From Actinomycetota bacterium (GTDB lineage Bacteria; Actinomycetota; Actinomycetes; Mycobacteriales; JACQDL01), in assembly GCA_016201065.1 (NCBI GenBank), contig JACQDL010000025.1, forward strand, positions 1 through 51,988: DNA of 51,988 nt. Direction: 5' to 3'. Both the position numbers and the translations under genes were made by a program. Every line of letters starts with the position of its first letter. Positions within the stretch are counted from its first letter, which is position 1. The notes under the pieces were generated by a model. It did not search any database and was not told the DNA's origin. It was given only the letters and a program-made list of their open reading frames with translations. This document shows positions 26,762 to 37,242 of the stretch, one piece after another.

Positions 26762-27213
26762 TGCCAGCACACTTCGAGATCCGGCACACGGTGGGGTTCG
26801 AGGAGACCAACCTCGTCGGCAACGTCTACTACGTGAACTACCTGCGCTGGCAGGGTCGGTGCCGGGAGCTGTTCCTCAAGGAGAAGGCTCCGGGAATACT
26901 GGCCGAGCTGCGCGATGAGCTGAAGTTGTTCACCCTCAAGGTCGAGTGCGAGTTCTTTGCCGAGATCACCGCATTCGACGAGGTGTCGGTACGGATGCGG
27001 TTGGAGGAGCTGACCCAGAGCCAGCTCCAGTTCAGCTTCGACTATGTGCGGCTCCAGGGAGACGAGGAGAAGCTGGTCGCCCGGGGCCGGCAGCGGATCG
27101 CCTGCATGCGCGGGCCGAACACGGCGACGGTGCCATGCCGGGTGCCGGAGGAGCTCCGGCTGGCGCTCGCACCCTACGCCGTGCTGCCGGTCGCCGCCGG
27201 GAGTGCATGGTGA
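26761..27213 (+). CDS. enediyne thioesterase (hotdog fold; TEBC/E10/CalE7-type)
   Basis: A 150-residue single-domain hotdog thioesterase. The segment ETNLVGNVYYVNYLRWQGRC, with conserved Asn and Arg, is diagnostic of the enediyne-associated 4-HBT subgroup. These lack the usual acidic catalytic residue and release polyene from PksE, by hydrolysis and decarboxylation when studied in vitro. Its GTG shares one base with the pksE stop, so the two are translationally coupled. The downstream flavin reductase overlaps its 3' end by 7 bases. Family and neighbour evidence agree, so the assignment is secure; the actual polyene released cannot be told. Confidence 0.95.
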   Translation: MPAHFEIRHTVGFEETNLVGNVYYVNYLRWQGRCRELFLKEKAPGILAELRDELKLFTLKVECEFFAEITAFDEVSVRMRLEELTQSQLQFSFDYVRLQGDEEKLVARGRQRIACMRGPNTATVPCRVPEELRLALAPYAVLPVAAGSAW

Positions 27214-27785
27214 CCGCTGACGCGCAGGCCCCGCACTCGGCGGACGGCTGGCCGCCACCCTGGGAGCCGGTGCCGTTGCGTGAACCGAACGGTACCGGGC
27301 GCCGGACACTGCGTGACGCGATGGCCCGGTTCGCCACCGGGATCACGGTGCTCACCACGGGAGGCGAGTGCCACCACGGCATGACCGCCAACGCGTTCAG
27401 CTCGGTGTCGCTGGAGCCTCCCATGGTGCTGTGCTGCGTGGCCCGATCGGCCGCGATGCACGAAGCGATCATGTCCGCCCGGTCGTTTGCGGTGTCCGTC
27501 CTGGGGGCCGACCAGGAGCGCCTCGCCCGGTACTTCGCAGACCGGGGACGGCCGCGGGGCATCGCCCAGTTCGAAGGGGTGGGCTGGACACCGGGGCCGC
27601 ATACGGGTGCACCGCTGCTGGTGGGCGCGCTGGCCTGGTTGGAGTGCGCGCTGGCCGAGGTCTACCACGGCGGTGACCACTCGATCTTCCTCGGCGAGGT
27701 GCTCGAGGCCCGGTGCAGCTCGAACCAGCAGGCGCTGCTGTTCTTCGGTGGCGGCTACCACCAGGTCATGTCAGGTGGTCGGTGA
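27207..27785 (+). CDS. flavin reductase (SgcE6-like)
   Basis: A 192-residue NAD(P)H:flavin reductase of the Flavin_Reduct family: DAMARFATGITVLTT, then CHHGMTANAFSSVSLEPPMVL, the FMN/FAD-binding core, and SIFLGEVLEA near the end. Such enzymes deliver reduced FAD to separate monooxygenases, as SgcE6 does for SgcC in C-1027. ATG 27207 overlaps the thioesterase by 7 bases; GTG 27210 is an alternative with a 4-base overlap. A plausible partner is the acyl-CoA-dehydrogenase-fold monooxygenase at 40.5 kb. It ends the rightward cassette operon. Confidence 0.92.
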   Translation: MVTADAQAPHSADGWPPPWEPVPLREPNGTGRRTLRDAMARFATGITVLTTGGECHHGMTANAFSSVSLEPPMVLCCVARSAAMHEAIMSARSFAVSVLGADQERLARYFADRGRPRGIAQFEGVGWTPGPHTGAPLLVGALAWLECALAEVYHGGDHSIFLGEVLEARCSSNQQALLFFGGGYHQVMSGGR

Positions 27786-28013
27786 CACTCGCCCCGGATC
27801 ACGCGGTCACCGGCCACCACGAACCGTCGGCCGCGGCTGGCCGAGATCGCCCCGGCGGAGTCCAAGGCGCCGTACGACATGCTGCTGGTCATCGCCGAGC
27901 TGGGCGACGGGTATACCGAACAGCTCATCCACACGAACGCAAGCCGACACCGCAGCGCAAGCACGGCAACATTCCGTGGTAGCGGGGCAGCTCGCTGACC
28001 GACCGGGGTTCGG
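27786..28013. other. convergent intergenic segment, possible gene remnant
   Basis: 228 bases between the flavin reductase stop and the TetR stop. One plus-strand frame reads RLAEIAPAESKAPYDMLLVI for about 60 codons without start or ribosome site; it is weakly reminiscent of an acyl-CoA carboxylase segment, but too short to call. A short inverted repeat GACCGACCGGGGTTCGGTC lies near 27997. I see no definite gene. Confidence 0.3.
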
Positions 28014-28682
28014 TCACTCCGCCGCGACGGCCTGGACCGCGGAGTCCGGCGATACCTGGGAGGCGGCCACCGAGTCGGTGGCCGCCTCCCAGGTATCGCC
28101 GGCGCCAACCATCAACCCGGTGAGCTGTGCCTCGAAGCAGCGGTCGGCGGTGCACGGCTCGACGAGGTAGCCACCGAGCTCAAGGGTGACCAACCCGTGG
28201 ATCGCGCTCCACATCTGATGCGCGACCAGTTCGGGGTCGGCAGCCCGAAATCGGCCCACCGCGATGCACTGGCGCGCGCACTCGACAACGTTGACCAAGG
28301 TGTAGCGGCCGTACTGGCGGTCGCGCTCGGTCAGCGAGAAGCCGGCAAGCGAGGAGCCACCGAACATCGCCGCGTACAGGTGGGGGTTGGCGACCGCGTT
28401 TCGCCGGTAGGCGCGGCCGAGCCAGGCCATGTCGGCGACCGGGTCGTCGGTCCACCGGACCTCGCCGAAGTAGCGTTGCAGCCGGGCGAACCCTTCGTGC
28501 ACCATCTCGCGGACCAGCCCGCTGATCCCGCCGAAGTGGGTGTACAGCGCCATTGTCGAGCTGCCGGCCTCGGCGGAGATCCGACGGACCGACAGCGCCC
28601 GCGGACCTTCCGCGACGAGCAGCCGGGCCGCGATGTCCACGAGGGCCGTCCGCGTCTTGGGATCTGAACGTCGAGGGCTCAT
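28014..28682 (-). CDS. TetR-family transcriptional regulator
   Basis: A 222-residue TetR regulator. The N-terminal HTH is clear (LSVRRISAEAGSSTMALYTHFGG, residues about 28-50), followed by a helical ligand domain with a C-terminal TetR_C-like segment (AHQMWSAIHGLVTLELGGYL). ATG 28682 starts just after CTCCCC on the minus strand, a weak ribosome site. The last 30 codons are overlaid by a 57-base palindrome, so the C-terminal tail (GDTWEAATDSVAASQVSPDS) may be recently altered. It diverges from the TIGR03084-like gene and converges on the flavin reductase. A small operator-like repeat lies beside its start. Confidence 0.88.
   Translation of the reverse strand: MSPRRSDPKTRTALVDIAARLLVAEGPRALSVRRISAEAGSSTMALYTHFGGISGLVREMVHEGFARLQRYFGEVRWTDDPVADMAWLGRAYRRNAVANPHLYAAMFGGSSLAGFSLTERDRQYGRYTLVNVVECARQCIAVGRFRAADPELVAHQMWSAIHGLVTLELGGYLVEPCTADRCFEAQLTGLMVGAGDTWEAATDSVAASQVSPDSAVQAVAAE
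28046..28102. repeat. 57-base near-perfect palindrome (possible bidirectional terminator)
   Basis: Two perfect 28-base arms, 28046-28073 and 28075-28102, surround a single central G at 28074. Every one of the 28 pairs is Watson-Crick. It is GC-rich, has no T-run, and sits inside the 3' coding end of the TetR gene, where convergent transcription from the flavin reductase also arrives. It could terminate both transcripts as a hairpin. It could also be a recent insertion or a fold-back artefact. Confidence 0.85.
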
Positions 28683-28688
28683 GGGGAG

Positions 28689-28704
28689 ATTGTTCCATGA
28701 CAAT
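28689..28704. promoter_or_regulatory. TetR-operator-like inverted repeat
   Basis: ATTGT-TCCATG-ACAAT: 5-base arms around a 6-base spacer, 7 bases upstream of the TetR ATG in an AT-richer patch between the divergent TetR and TIGR03084-like genes. Size and position fit an autoregulatory TetR operator that would also affect the rightward gene. The arms are short, so chance cannot be excluded. Confidence 0.4.
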
Positions 28705-28870
28705 GCGATCGAGCGAACACGCCGATTGTGGTGGCACTGGTGCGCACGGGCGGAGAAGGATCCGCATCTCCGGCGACGGATACTGGATCGGCCAGCGGAC
28801 CCTGCCGGACTTCTTGCTTGAGAATCGCTGCGCATTCGACATTCCCGCAACACTGCGAGAGGAAAGACCC

Positions 28871-29662
28871 GTGACAGAGCCGCATGACGTGATCTCCGAC
28901 CTGGTTGCGGACGGCGATGACCTCGACCAGCTCCTGGCCGGTCTGGCTGAGTCGCAGTGGGCGCTGCCCACCCCGGCGGTCGGCTGGACGATCGCGCACC
29001 AGGTCGCCCATCTGGCCGCGACCTTCCACCTCGCCGCGACCGCAGCATCCGACCCGGTCGCGTTCCAGGTACTCACCTCACGGCTCGGCGACGACTTCGA
29101 CGCCGCGGTGCACGCGGCGCTCTCGCCGTACCTGGCCGCGCCGCCGGAGTCGCTGCTTGCCCGCTGGCGAGCCGAACGTGCGGCCGCGGAGAAGGCGCTC
29201 GGTGCGGTCGCACCGGGCCAGGTGGTGCCCTGGCTGGTCCGCCCGCTGCCGGCGCCGGTCCTCGCCGCCGCCGGGATGATGGAGCTGTTCGGGCACGGCC
29301 AGGACATCGCTGACGCGCTCGGTGTCACACGGCAGCACACCGACCGGATCCGGCACCTGGCCGGGTTCGCGGTCCGGACCTGGGACTTCGGTTATCTGGC
29401 CCGAGGCCTGGCCGCCCCGGACGCCGAGTTCCGGTTCGAGCTGACCGCTCCCTCGGGTGCGCCGTGGTCGTTCGGTCCGACGGCCGCGGCGCAGCGGATC
29501 ACCGGCCCCGCGGTTGACTTCTGCCTGCTGGTGACCAGGCGCCGGCACCGCGCTGACCTGGCGCTTGTGGCAACCGGTTCCGATGCCGATCGCTGGCTGG
29601 ACCTCGCGCAGGCCTACCGGGGACCGGCCGGACCGGGACGGCTGGCCGGCCAGTTCGCCTGA
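28871..29662 (+). CDS. TIGR03084-like/maleylpyruvate isomerase-fold protein
   Basis: A 263-residue protein of the DinB/maleylpyruvate-isomerase N-terminal superfamily, with a helical bundle whose metal-ligand helices are WTIAHQVAHLAATFHL and MELFGHGQDIADALG. This matches the actinobacterial TIGR03084 type, many members of which are thought to be mycothiol- or metal-dependent; substrate unknown. GTG 28871 has AGAGGA 7 bases upstream. It diverges from the TetR regulator, which may control it, and converges on the AMP ligase with only 10 bases between stops. A thiol-based detoxification role against the reactive product is a speculation from context. Confidence 0.78.
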   Translation: MTEPHDVISDLVADGDDLDQLLAGLAESQWALPTPAVGWTIAHQVAHLAATFHLAATAASDPVAFQVLTSRLGDDFDAAVHAALSPYLAAPPESLLARWRAERAAAEKALGAVAPGQVVPWLVRPLPAPVLAAAGMMELFGHGQDIADALGVTRQHTDRIRHLAGFAVRTWDFGYLARGLAAPDAEFRFELTAPSGAPWSFGPTAAAQRITGPAVDFCLLVTRRRHRADLALVATGSDADRWLDLAQAYRGPAGPGRLAGQFA

Positions 29663-29672
29663 CCTACGGCGT

Positions 29673-31385
29673 TCAGGCTGATACCGAGCCGGTTCGATGC
29701 TCGGCGGTGGCGGGCTGGGTGGACAAACGTAGGCTGATATCGGCACGGAGCCCCTTCTTGTCGATCTTCCCGACCGCAGTGCTGGGCAGGGAGTCGACGA
29801 GGACGAGGCGTTCGGGCAGCTTGAAGCGGGCCACTCCGGCGCGCTCCATCACCGCCTGCACGTCCGCCAGGCCAACCGTTCGCCCCGGGTAGGACACGAC
29901 ATAGAGGCACACCCGCTCTCCGAGCTCAGGGTCCGGCATCGCCACCGCGGCCGCCAGGCTGACCCCGTCGACCTGGTAGGCGAAGTTCTCGACCTCCTCG
30001 GCCCAGATCTTCTCGCCGCCGCGGTTGATGACGTCCTTGTCGCGGCCCTCCACGACCAGGTTGCCATCCGGCCGCTGACGCACGACGTCGCCGGTGCTAT
30101 ACCAGCCCTCGCCGATGAACGCGCGGGCGTTCAGCTCCTCGGCCCGGTAGTAGCCGCGAGGTGTGTACGGACCGCGGGTGAGCAGCACCCCCCGCTCGCC
30201 CGCGGGTACCGGTTCACCGTGGTCGTCGACCAGCAGGATCTCGTCGTCCGGGCAGATCGGCCGGCCCTGGGTATGGCAGATGACCTCCTCGGGGTCGTCG
30301 GGCCGGGTGAGGCAGAGCAGCCCTTCCGCCATCCCGTACACCTGCTGCAGGGTGCAGCCGAGTGCCGGGTTGATCTGACGCGCGACGTGGTCCGCGAGGC
30401 GGGAGCCGGCGACCTGAAGCAGCCGCAACGAGCTGAGATCGGGAACGGGGTCCGCCTCCCGGTACTCCAGCCAGCGTTGGGCGGCCGCCGGAACCAGCGA
30501 GGTCATGGTGACCCGTTCCCGCTCGATCGCGGCGAACGCTCGTTCTGGGGCGGGTGAGGAGGTGATCACAACGCGGCCACCGGACATCAGGGTACCCAGG
30601 ACACCTGGACCCGCCATCGGGTAACCGTGGCCGAGTGGGAGCACCGCGAGATAGACAGTGTCGGGCCCGAGACCGCACAACTGTGCGGCTCGCCTGGCCA
30701 TGTAGGCGTAGTCGTTGTGGGTACGGGCGATGAGCTTGGGTAGCCCCGTCGTCCCCCCGGAGAGCAGAAACAAGGCCACGGCCGCGCCGTCGGGTGCGGT
30801 CCGGTCGAGCTCCCTACGGACCTGGACGGCGTCGTCGGCCGGCCGACACAGCGATCGCAGGTCGACGCTGTCCACGCGGATGTCGCTGCCGACCACCAGG
30901 ATCTGCTCCACACTGGCCGTCGTGTCGGCGACCTCATGGGCCATCGCCTGGTGGTCGAATCCCTTGAGGGTGTCAGGTACGACGATCGCTCTCGCTTCGG
31001 CGAGTGCTGCCATCGAGGAAATCTCTTGCCTACGGTGAGCGGACAGCGCCATGACCGGGATCGCGCCCAGCCGCAGGCACGCCACGGTCAGTACGACGAA
31101 CTCCCAGCAGTTAGGCAGTTGCACCACGACGCGGTCGTCGGCGCGCAGACCCAGCGCGCGTAACCGGACGGCGGCTCCGTCCGCCCGCGCCATCAGGTCG
31201 CGGAAGCTCAGCCGCAGCTCGCCGTCGACGAGGCACACCGCGTCCGCGGCGGCGTCCGCGGCGGCGTAGAGATGCTCGCCGAGTGAAAGTCCCTCCCAGT
31301 AACCGTTGGCGGTGTAGCGGGCGACCGCCTCGTCCGGCCAGGGCACGGTGTTCGCGCGGCTCGGCTGTACTGCCCTGACCGGCAT
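29673..31385 (-). CDS. aryl-acid AMP ligase (DhbE/NcsB2-like)
   Basis: A 570-residue acyl-adenylate-forming enzyme. Seen: the P-loop [16 protein letters not shown], the aryl-pocket segment [11 protein letters not shown], the hinge [39 protein letters not shown] (typical of dihydroxybenzoate/salicylate ligases) and the catalytic Lys near the end ([10 protein letters not shown]). ATG 31385 has GAGGAGG 5 bases before it. It activates an aryl carboxylate as AMP ester, then CoA or carrier thioester. Divergent from the second iterative PKS, it most likely activates that PKS's product, as NcsB2 or MdpB2 do in nine-membered enediyne loci. Ring identity (salicylate or naphthoate) is not decided by the sequence I can read. 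Confidence 0.9.
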   Translation of the reverse strand: MPVRAVQPSRANTVPWPDEAVARYTANGYWEGLSLGEHLYAAADAAADAVCLVDGELRLSFRDLMARADGAAVRLRALGLRADDRVVVQLPNCWEFVVLTVACLRLGAIPVMALSAHRRQEISSMAALAEARAIVVPDTLKGFDHQAMAHEVADTTASVEQILVVGSDIRVDSVDLRSLCRPADDAVQVRRELDRTAPDGAAVALFLLSGGTTGLPKLIARTHNDYAYMARRAAQLCGLGPDTVYLAVLPLGHGYPMAGPGVLGTLMSGGRVVITSSPAPERAFAAIERERVTMTSLVPAAAQRWLEYREADPVPDLSSLRLLQVAGSRLADHVARQINPALGCTLQQVYGMAEGLLCLTRPDDPEEVICHTQGRPICPDDEILLVDDHGEPVPAGERGVLLTRGPYTPRGYYRAEELNARAFIGEGWYSTGDVVRQRPDGNLVVEGRDKDVINRGGEKIWAEEVENFAYQVDGVSLAAAVAMPDPELGERVCLYVVSYPGRTVGLADVQAVMERAGVARFKLPERLVLVDSLPSTAVGKIDKKGLRADISLRLSTQPATAEHRTGSVSA

Positions 31386-31747
31386 GCTGGCCTCCTCGTG
31401 CCGTGAGCGCCCCGACGGCCCACCGATCGAGCCGACCTGCGGATGCCGCGGTCGCTGCGAAAGCATACGGAGCTGCCGTCGCATCCCGCCTCTCTCGAAT
31501 TGCTGAACTGGACCTTGATCGACACGTTCCGCGCCGTCACCCGGCTTCTTCAGTACCCCGCCTGGGCACCGCACTCAGAGAGATGCCATGCGGATCTCGT
31601 CGCACCGAGGATGTGTCGGAGCCTATAGCGCTGTCCGAATCGATGGAGGGACGGGACGGGCAGCGGACAAATGCAGCCCACAGCCAACCATCCTCGGACC
31701 CGACTCCAGGTCGGGTCCGCGGCGGTCATTTGGAAAGGAGCCTGGAC
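31386..31747. promoter_or_regulatory. divergent promoter region, AMP ligase / aryl PKS
   Basis: 362 bases between divergent starts. The frame of the PKS stays open through the region, but there is no ribosome site or family similarity before GTG 31748. A 10-base perfect hairpin occupies 31695-31719. No certain promoter hexamers were found. Confidence 0.5.
31695..31719. promoter_or_regulatory. hairpin/operator in the aryl-PKS leader
   Basis: Perfect 10-base arms CGGACCCGAC and GTCGGGTCCG around TCCAG, ending 29 bases before the PKS start and just before its AAAGGAG ribosome site. It could be an operator or a leader hairpin that affects transcription or translation. No U-tract follows, so a simple terminator is unlikely. 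Confidence 0.5.
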
Positions 31748-34700
31748 GTGAGCCAGGATGCGGAATTCGCTGACGCCGTGGCCGTCATCGGGATGAGCTG
31801 CCGATTCGCCCCCGATCTCGACTCGTTGGACAAGTTCTGGGCGTTTCTTGCGGGCGGTCACAGCGTCGTGAGTGAGATGCCGGACCGGCGGTGGGAACCG
31901 TACGCGTCGAGCAGCCCGCAGGCGACGGCGATTTTGCGCCGGACCACCAGGCGTGGCTCGTTCCTCGATGATATCGAGGGATTCGATGCCGACTTCTTCG
32001 GCATCTCGCCCCGCGAGGCCGACTTCCTCGATCCGCAACAGCGGGTCGTGCTGGAGCTGGCGTGGGAGGCATTGACGCACGCCGGACTGCCGCCGCTGTC
32101 GTTGCGCGGCTCGGACGCCGGCGTGTTCGTCGCGGCCAACTCCAACGACTACGGTCGGCGACTGCTGGAGGACATTCCGCGCACTGGGGCCTGGGCGGTC
32201 AACGGCACGACGTACTACGGAATCGCGAACCGGATCTCGTACTTCCTGGATCTGCGCGGGCCGAGTCTGGCTGTGGACACCGCCTGCGCCGGATCGCTGA
32301 CTGCGCTGCACGTCGCCTGCCAGAGCCTGCGGGTCGGCGAGACCCCCGTGGCGATCGTGAGTGGTGTCAACATCATGGCCAGCCCGACGCTCTTCGTCGC
32401 GCTGGACGCGGCCGGCGCCACCGCCCCGGACGGGCGTAGCAAGGCGTTCGACAAGGCCGCCGACGGTTACGGCCGCGGTGAGGGCGCGGGTGTGGTGGTC
32501 CTGAAACGCTGGCAGGACGCCCACCGGGATGGTGATCCGGTGCTCGCGCTCATCCGTGGCAGCGGCGTGTTCCAGGACGGCCGATCGGACGGCATGATGG
32601 CCCCGAACGGTGCGGCGCAGGAACACATGTTGCGGCAGGTCTACGCCCGCGCGGGCATCGCTCCCGGCACGGTCGACTATGTCGAGGCACACGGGACCGG
32701 TACGCCGGTCGGGGACCGCGAGGAGGCGCAGGCGCTGGCCCGGGTCTTCGGTTCGGCGCGTCCGGAGCAGGGTCCTTGCCTGATCGGATCGGTGAAGCCG
32801 AACATCGGCCACGTCGAGGCCGGATCCGGCATCGCCGGGATCATCAAGACCGTCCTGGCGCTCCAGCACGAGGAGATCCCGCCGAGCCTGCACACCGAGC
32901 CCAACCCGGAATTCGACTGGGACAGCTCCGGACTAGGTCTTGTCGCCGAACGGTCGCCATGGCCGGCGGGCGCCCGCCCACGTCGGGCTGGGGTGTCCAG
33001 CTACGGAGTCGGCGGTTCGATAGCGCACGTCATCGTGCAGGAGGCGCCGCCTGCAGCTGCGCGCCCGGCGCCGGTGGACGAGGACCCCGGCGCGCCGGGG
33101 CGGATGCCGTCGGTGTTCCCGGTATCGGCGATGTCGGACTCCGGGTTGCGCGCGCTGGCCGCCACCACGGCGGACTGGCTGGACGACAACCCCGGCGTCC
33201 CGTTGACGTCCGTCGGGCACACGCTGGCCCGGCGCCGCTCGCACCTGGCCCAGCGGGCCGCGGTCGTCGCGGACTCCAGCACCGTGTTGGCGGAGCGACT
33301 CCGGGCGCTCGCCGACGGGCAGCGTTCGCCCGGTGTCGCCGAGGCCCGGACCGCACCCGACCACACAGCCGACGTGGTCTGGGTGTTCTCCGGCCACGGC
33401 GCCCAGTGGTCGGGCATGGGACGTCAGCTGCTGCGCGACGAGCCGGTCTTCGCGACAGCCATGGACGCGATGGAGGGCGTGTTCCGCGCCGAGATGGGCT
33501 GGACCCCCCGTGAGGCGATCGTCGATGGCGGCCCGTGGACGAGCTGTCAGGTCCAGGCGATGACCTTCGCCATGCAAGTTGGCCTTGCCGAGGTATGGCG
33601 CCGGCACGGCGTCCGGCCGGGTGCGATCATTGGACACTCGGTCGGCGAGATCGCCGCCGCAGTCGCCGCCGGCTGCCTCGATCTGCAGGAGGCCGCCCGG
33701 TTCGCCTGCCGCCGTGCGACCGCGCTACAGCGGCTGGAAGGCCAGGGCGGCATGGCGCTGGTCGGCCTGTCGTTCCACGATGCCCGGCACCGCCTCGCCG
33801 ACCGCGCCGACGTCGTCGCGGCGATCGCGGCGAGCCCCCGCTCGACGGTGGTCTCCGGTGATCGGGACGCGGTACAAGAGGTTGCCGATCAGTGGCGGGC
33901 GGAAGGTCTCGCCGTGTGGCACGTCGATACGGACATCGCGTTCCACAGCCCGCACGTCGACGCCGTGGTTGGCGACGTGGCGGCCGCAGCCGACCAGCTG
34001 ACCGCCCGTCCCGCACGGGTCTGTCTCTACTCCACCGCGATTGCCGACCCCCGGTCGGTCGTCGCCCGCGACAGTGCCTACTGGGTGGCCAATCTCCGCC
34101 AGCCGGTCCGGTTCGCCGACGCCGTCGAGGCGGCAATCCTCGACGGCCGCCGGCTGTTCATGGAGATCTCCTCCCATCCGGTGGTGACTCACTCGATCAG
34201 CGAGGCCCTGGAGCACCTCGGCGTGGAGGACGCGGCGGTCGTCCACTCGCTGCGCCGTGACGCCGACGAGGTCGAGACCCTCATGGGCAGCCTCGCCGAA
34301 CTGCACTGTCACGGCGCGGTCGTCGACTGGGAACGACAGCACCCCGGCGGCGAGCTGGTCGGGCTACCGACCGTGGCGTGGCAGCACCGCCCCTACTGGA
34401 TCTTCCCGGAAGCGCCGGCCGGCACGGGCCTCGGCGGTGGGCACGATCCGGATCAGCACACCCTGCTCGGCGGACGTATGACGGTCAGCGGCGCCCCACC
34501 CCGGCAGGTGTGGCAGACCTACCTCGACATGTCCTGCCGACCGTATCCGCAGGACCACGAGGTCGTCGGCGTGGAGATCACCCCCGCCGCGGTCATCATC
34601 AACAGCTTCACCTCGGCCGCGGAGCAGGACGGCAGGCTGCCGGCGCTGGCCGACATCGTGCTCCGTACCCCGTTGGCGGTCGCACCGCCACGGGTGGTCC

Positions 34701-37114
34701 AGATCGTGCTCTCCGAGAACACGGTGCGGCTGGCGACCCGGATCGCACACGATGGCGACACCGTCGCCGACGACGAGGAGTACGAGTGGATCACGCACTC
34801 CACCGCGACCATCGACTGGGGCAGCGACCTCGCCGAGGGGCGGGTGGAGGCCACGACCATCCGCGCCCGATGCCCAGAGGAATGGCCGTGGTCCAGGGTC
34901 GACGACATGTTCCGGCGGATGGGGGTCGGTGGATACGCGTTCGCCTGGGACGTCGACGAGCTGCGCCGCAACAATGAGGAGCAGTTGGCGGCACTCACCG
35001 TCGAGCCGCCGCCGGCACAGCAGGCCAGCAGCTGGGCGCACGTCATCGACGGCGCGTTGACCATCAGCGCGGTGCTGGTAACCCCCGAGTATGCCAAGCA
35101 CCAGTGGATGTCGTCGCACATCGACTCGATCGTGTTCCGCGGTGCACCCCCGGCGCGGATCACCGTGCACTCTGCCCGCGCGGACCGGTCCCCGCAGGAC
35201 ACCGTCGACGTGTCCGTCGCCGACGAACACGGCCGGCTCGTCTGCCAGGTGCGAGGGCTGCGGTTCTCCGCGATCCAGGACGAGCCGGGCGCGGTCGCGG
35301 CACCGCGGGATCTCGTGCACGAGATCGTGTGGCGGCCGCTGTCCCTTGACGGGGACGACCCTGCCGAGAGTCCGGTACAGCAGGTGGTCCTGGTCGGTGA
35401 GGACAGCACAGCGGGCCAGCTCGCCACGCAACTCGCTCGAACCGGAGTGAAGTGCAACCATGTCTCGTCGCCGGACGAGCTGCAGCCGCAGTCGCTTCAG
35501 CAGGTCCAGGCCGTCCTGGTGGCACCGGCTCGGACCAGCCTGGGCGAGCCGCATGAACAGGCGGCCGAACGCTGTGCCTGGACGCTGATCCGCACCGCAC
35601 AGCGCATGATCGACGCCCAGGCGGCCCCAGGGGCTGGCACCGCGCCGCAGCCCAGGCTCTGGTGCCTGACGCAGGGTGTGCGGGATGCGGCTGAGGAGGC
35701 GGCACTCGCGCACGCTCCGCTGTGGGGCGTCTCCCGCATCGTCGCAGGCGAGCACCCGGAACTGTGGGGCGGTGTCATCGACGTCACCGACCTCGGCGCT
35801 GACACCGGTCGGCGGGTGCTTTCGCTCCTGCGGCGGGCCGCCGGAGACGAGGACGTCATCTCGGTGATCGGCGATGTCACCGCCGCCGCCCGGCTGAGCC
35901 CGATCCAGCGGCCCCCGGACGGATCGGCACTGCAGTGCCGGCCGACGGACACCTACCTGATCACTGGAGGGTTGGGGGCGCTCGGGCTTCTGGTCGCCCG
36001 GTGGTTGGCCGACCGAGGCGCCCGTCGGCTGCTGCTGACCGGGCGGCGCGGGCTGCCGCCGCGCGCGGACTGGGATGCGGTGCGCGACCCGCGGACACGC
36101 CGCCAGATCGAGGGTGTCCTCGAGCTCGAAGCGCTGGGCGTGACTGTCCGGGTGTTGGCCATGGACATCACCGACCCGGACCAGGTCACCGCTGCCCTGG
36201 ACCCTTCCGGGCATGGGCTGCCACCGATCCGTGGCATCGTTCACGCCGCTGGCGTGGTCGGCGATGCCATGGTGGGCAGGGTCAACCGGAATAGGCTGCG
36301 CGACGTGCTCGCCCCCAAGGTCGGCGGCGCGATGGTCCTGCACCGGCTCTTCCCACCGGGGTCGCTCGACTTCTTCGTCCTCTTCTCCTCGTGCGGGCAG
36401 TTCGCCCGGCTCACCGGACAGACCAGCTACGCGGCGGCCAACTCGTTCCTCGACACACTGGCCGCCCACCGGCAGGCCGGCGGCCACGTGGAGACGACCA
36501 GTCTCGGATGGACCTCGTGGCGGGGGGTAGGCATGTCGGAGTCCATCGCCACCACCATGCTGGAGGCGAACTCCCGTGGCCTGGACGCGGTCTCGGCGGC
36601 CGAGGCGTTCCGTGCGTGGTCCTTCGCCGACCGCTTCCGTACCCCCTATCAGGCGATCTTGCGGGTCCTGCCAACGCCACCCACCGTCGTGCGGCTGCCG
36701 ATGTTCCGGGAGCTGACCGTCACCAGCGCCACGGCCGGGGACCCCGACGGTCAGGGGTTCGTCATTGACTGGGCCGGCCAGCCGGACCAGGAACTGCGCA
36801 CCCAGGTCACCGCCGACGTCCGGGAGCAGGTCGCCGCCGAGCTGAACCTGGCCGCCGAGGATGTCGAACCCCGGCGCCCGATGGTCGAGCTGGGCATCGA
36901 CTCGGTGATGACCGTCGCGCTGCGGGTACGCCTGCAGCGCCGGTACGGCTTGGACCTTCCGCCGAACATCCTGTGGAACAAGCCGACCGTCACCGCGCTC
37001 GCCGAACACATCCTCGACTGCCTGCGTCCGCCAACGGGCACCGACCTCAACGCCGCGGCGGTGCACACGTCGGCCGAGTCTCGCGTCCTCGCATCGCAGA
37101 CAGCAATCTCATGA
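31748..37114 (+). CDS. iterative type I aryl polyketide synthase (6-MSA/naphthoate synthase type)
   Basis: A 1788-residue PKS, KS-AT-DH-KR-ACP. KS about 10-440: Cys180 in [12 protein letters not shown], His315 in [10 protein letters not shown], His355 in [12 protein letters not shown] about 540-860: Ser631 in GHSVGE, and AFHSPHVD of malonyl-specific type. DH (or thioester-hydrolase-like) about 900-1190: His937 in [12 protein letters not shown] about 1270-1640: ITGGLGALG, Tyr1561. ACP about 1685-1760: Ser1719 in LGIDSVMT. No TE, methyltransferase or PPTase domain. Length and order match NcsB (naphthoate) and MdpB (6-methylsalicylate) in nine-membered enediyne loci. GTG 31748 follows AAAGGAG by about 9 bases; the open frame begins earlier. 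Confidence 0.93.
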   Translation: MSQDAEFADAVAVIGMSCRFAPDLDSLDKFWAFLAGGHSVVSEMPDRRWEPYASSSPQATAILRRTTRRGSFLDDIEGFDADFFGISPREADFLDPQQRVVLELAWEALTHAGLPPLSLRGSDAGVFVAANSNDYGRRLLEDIPRTGAWAVNGTTYYGIANRISYFLDLRGPSLAVDTACAGSLTALHVACQSLRVGETPVAIVSGVNIMASPTLFVALDAAGATAPDGRSKAFDKAADGYGRGEGAGVVVLKRWQDAHRDGDPVLALIRGSGVFQDGRSDGMMAPNGAAQEHMLRQVYARAGIAPGTVDYVEAHGTGTPVGDREEAQALARVFGSARPEQGPCLIGSVKPNIGHVEAGSGIAGIIKTVLALQHEEIPPSLHTEPNPEFDWDSSGLGLVAERSPWPAGARPRRAGVSSYGVGGSIAHVIVQEAPPAAARPAPVDEDPGAPGRMPSVFPVSAMSDSGLRALAATTADWLDDNPGVPLTSVGHTLARRRSHLAQRAAVVADSSTVLAERLRALADGQRSPGVAEARTAPDHTADVVWVFSGHGAQWSGMGRQLLRDEPVFATAMDAMEGVFRAEMGWTPREAIVDGGPWTSCQVQAMTFAMQVGLAEVWRRHGVRPGAIIGHSVGEIAAAVAAGCLDLQEAARFACRRATALQRLEGQGGMALVGLSFHDARHRLADRADVVAAIAASPRSTVVSGDRDAVQEVADQWRAEGLAVWHVDTDIAFHSPHVDAVVGDVAAAADQLTARPARVCLYSTAIADPRSVVARDSAYWVANLRQPVRFADAVEAAILDGRRLFMEISSHPVVTHSISEALEHLGVEDAAVVHSLRRDADEVETLMGSLAELHCHGAVVDWERQHPGGELVGLPTVAWQHRPYWIFPEAPAGTGLGGGHDPDQHTLLGGRMTVSGAPPRQVWQTYLDMSCRPYPQDHEVVGVEITPAAVIINSFTSAAEQDGRLPALADIVLRTPLAVAPPRVVQIVLSENTVRLATRIAHDGDTVADDEEYEWITHSTATIDWGSDLAEGRVEATTIRARCPEEWPWSRVDDMFRRMGVGGYAFAWDVDELRRNNEEQLAALTVEPPPAQQASSWAHVIDGALTISAVLVTPEYAKHQWMSSHIDSIVFRGAPPARITVHSARADRSPQDTVDVSVADEHGRLVCQVRGLRFSAIQDEPGAVAAPRDLVHEIVWRPLSLDGDDPAESPVQQVVLVGEDSTAGQLATQLARTGVKCNHVSSPDELQPQSLQQVQAVLVAPARTSLGEPHEQAAERCAWTLIRTAQRMIDAQAAPGAGTAPQPRLWCLTQGVRDAAEEAALAHAPLWGVSRIVAGEHPELWGGVIDVTDLGADTGRRVLSLLRRAAGDEDVISVIGDVTAAARLSPIQRPPDGSALQCRPTDTYLITGGLGALGLLVARWLADRGARRLLLTGRRGLPPRADWDAVRDPRTRRQIEGVLELEALGVTVRVLAMDITDPDQVTAALDPSGHGLPPIRGIVHAAGVVGDAMVGRVNRNRLRDVLAPKVGGAMVLHRLFPPGSLDFFVLFSSCGQFARLTGQTSYAAANSFLDTLAAHRQAGGHVETTSLGWTSWRGVGMSESIATTMLEANSRGLDAVSAAEAFRAWSFADRFRTPYQAILRVLPTPPTVVRLPMFRELTVTSATAGDPDGQGFVIDWAGQPDQELRTQVTADVREQVAAELNLAAEDVEPRRPMVELGIDSVMTVALRVRLQRRYGLDLPPNILWNKPTVTALAEHILDCLRPPTGTDLNAAAVHTSAESRVLASQTAIS

Positions 37115-37242
37115 CCGTCGCTGCTCGGAAACCTCGAGGCACCTCCGCCTTCCTGGAACGCACGGGCATGCGCATCGAGGTACCTGCGCAACCGTGGAGA
37201 TGTGGCGGGAACCGGTAGGGACAAGGATGGTGATGACGAGGT

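Noticed and set aside
27786-28013. Acyl-CoA carboxylase fragment
   Set aside because: Resemblance is limited to about 20 residues, with no start, so it is left as an unassigned segment.
34364-37066. A 900-codon minus-strand ORF antisense to the aryl PKS
   Set aside because: It is complementary to a fully conserved PKS frame and has Arg/Gly/His-rich composition typical of a shadow.
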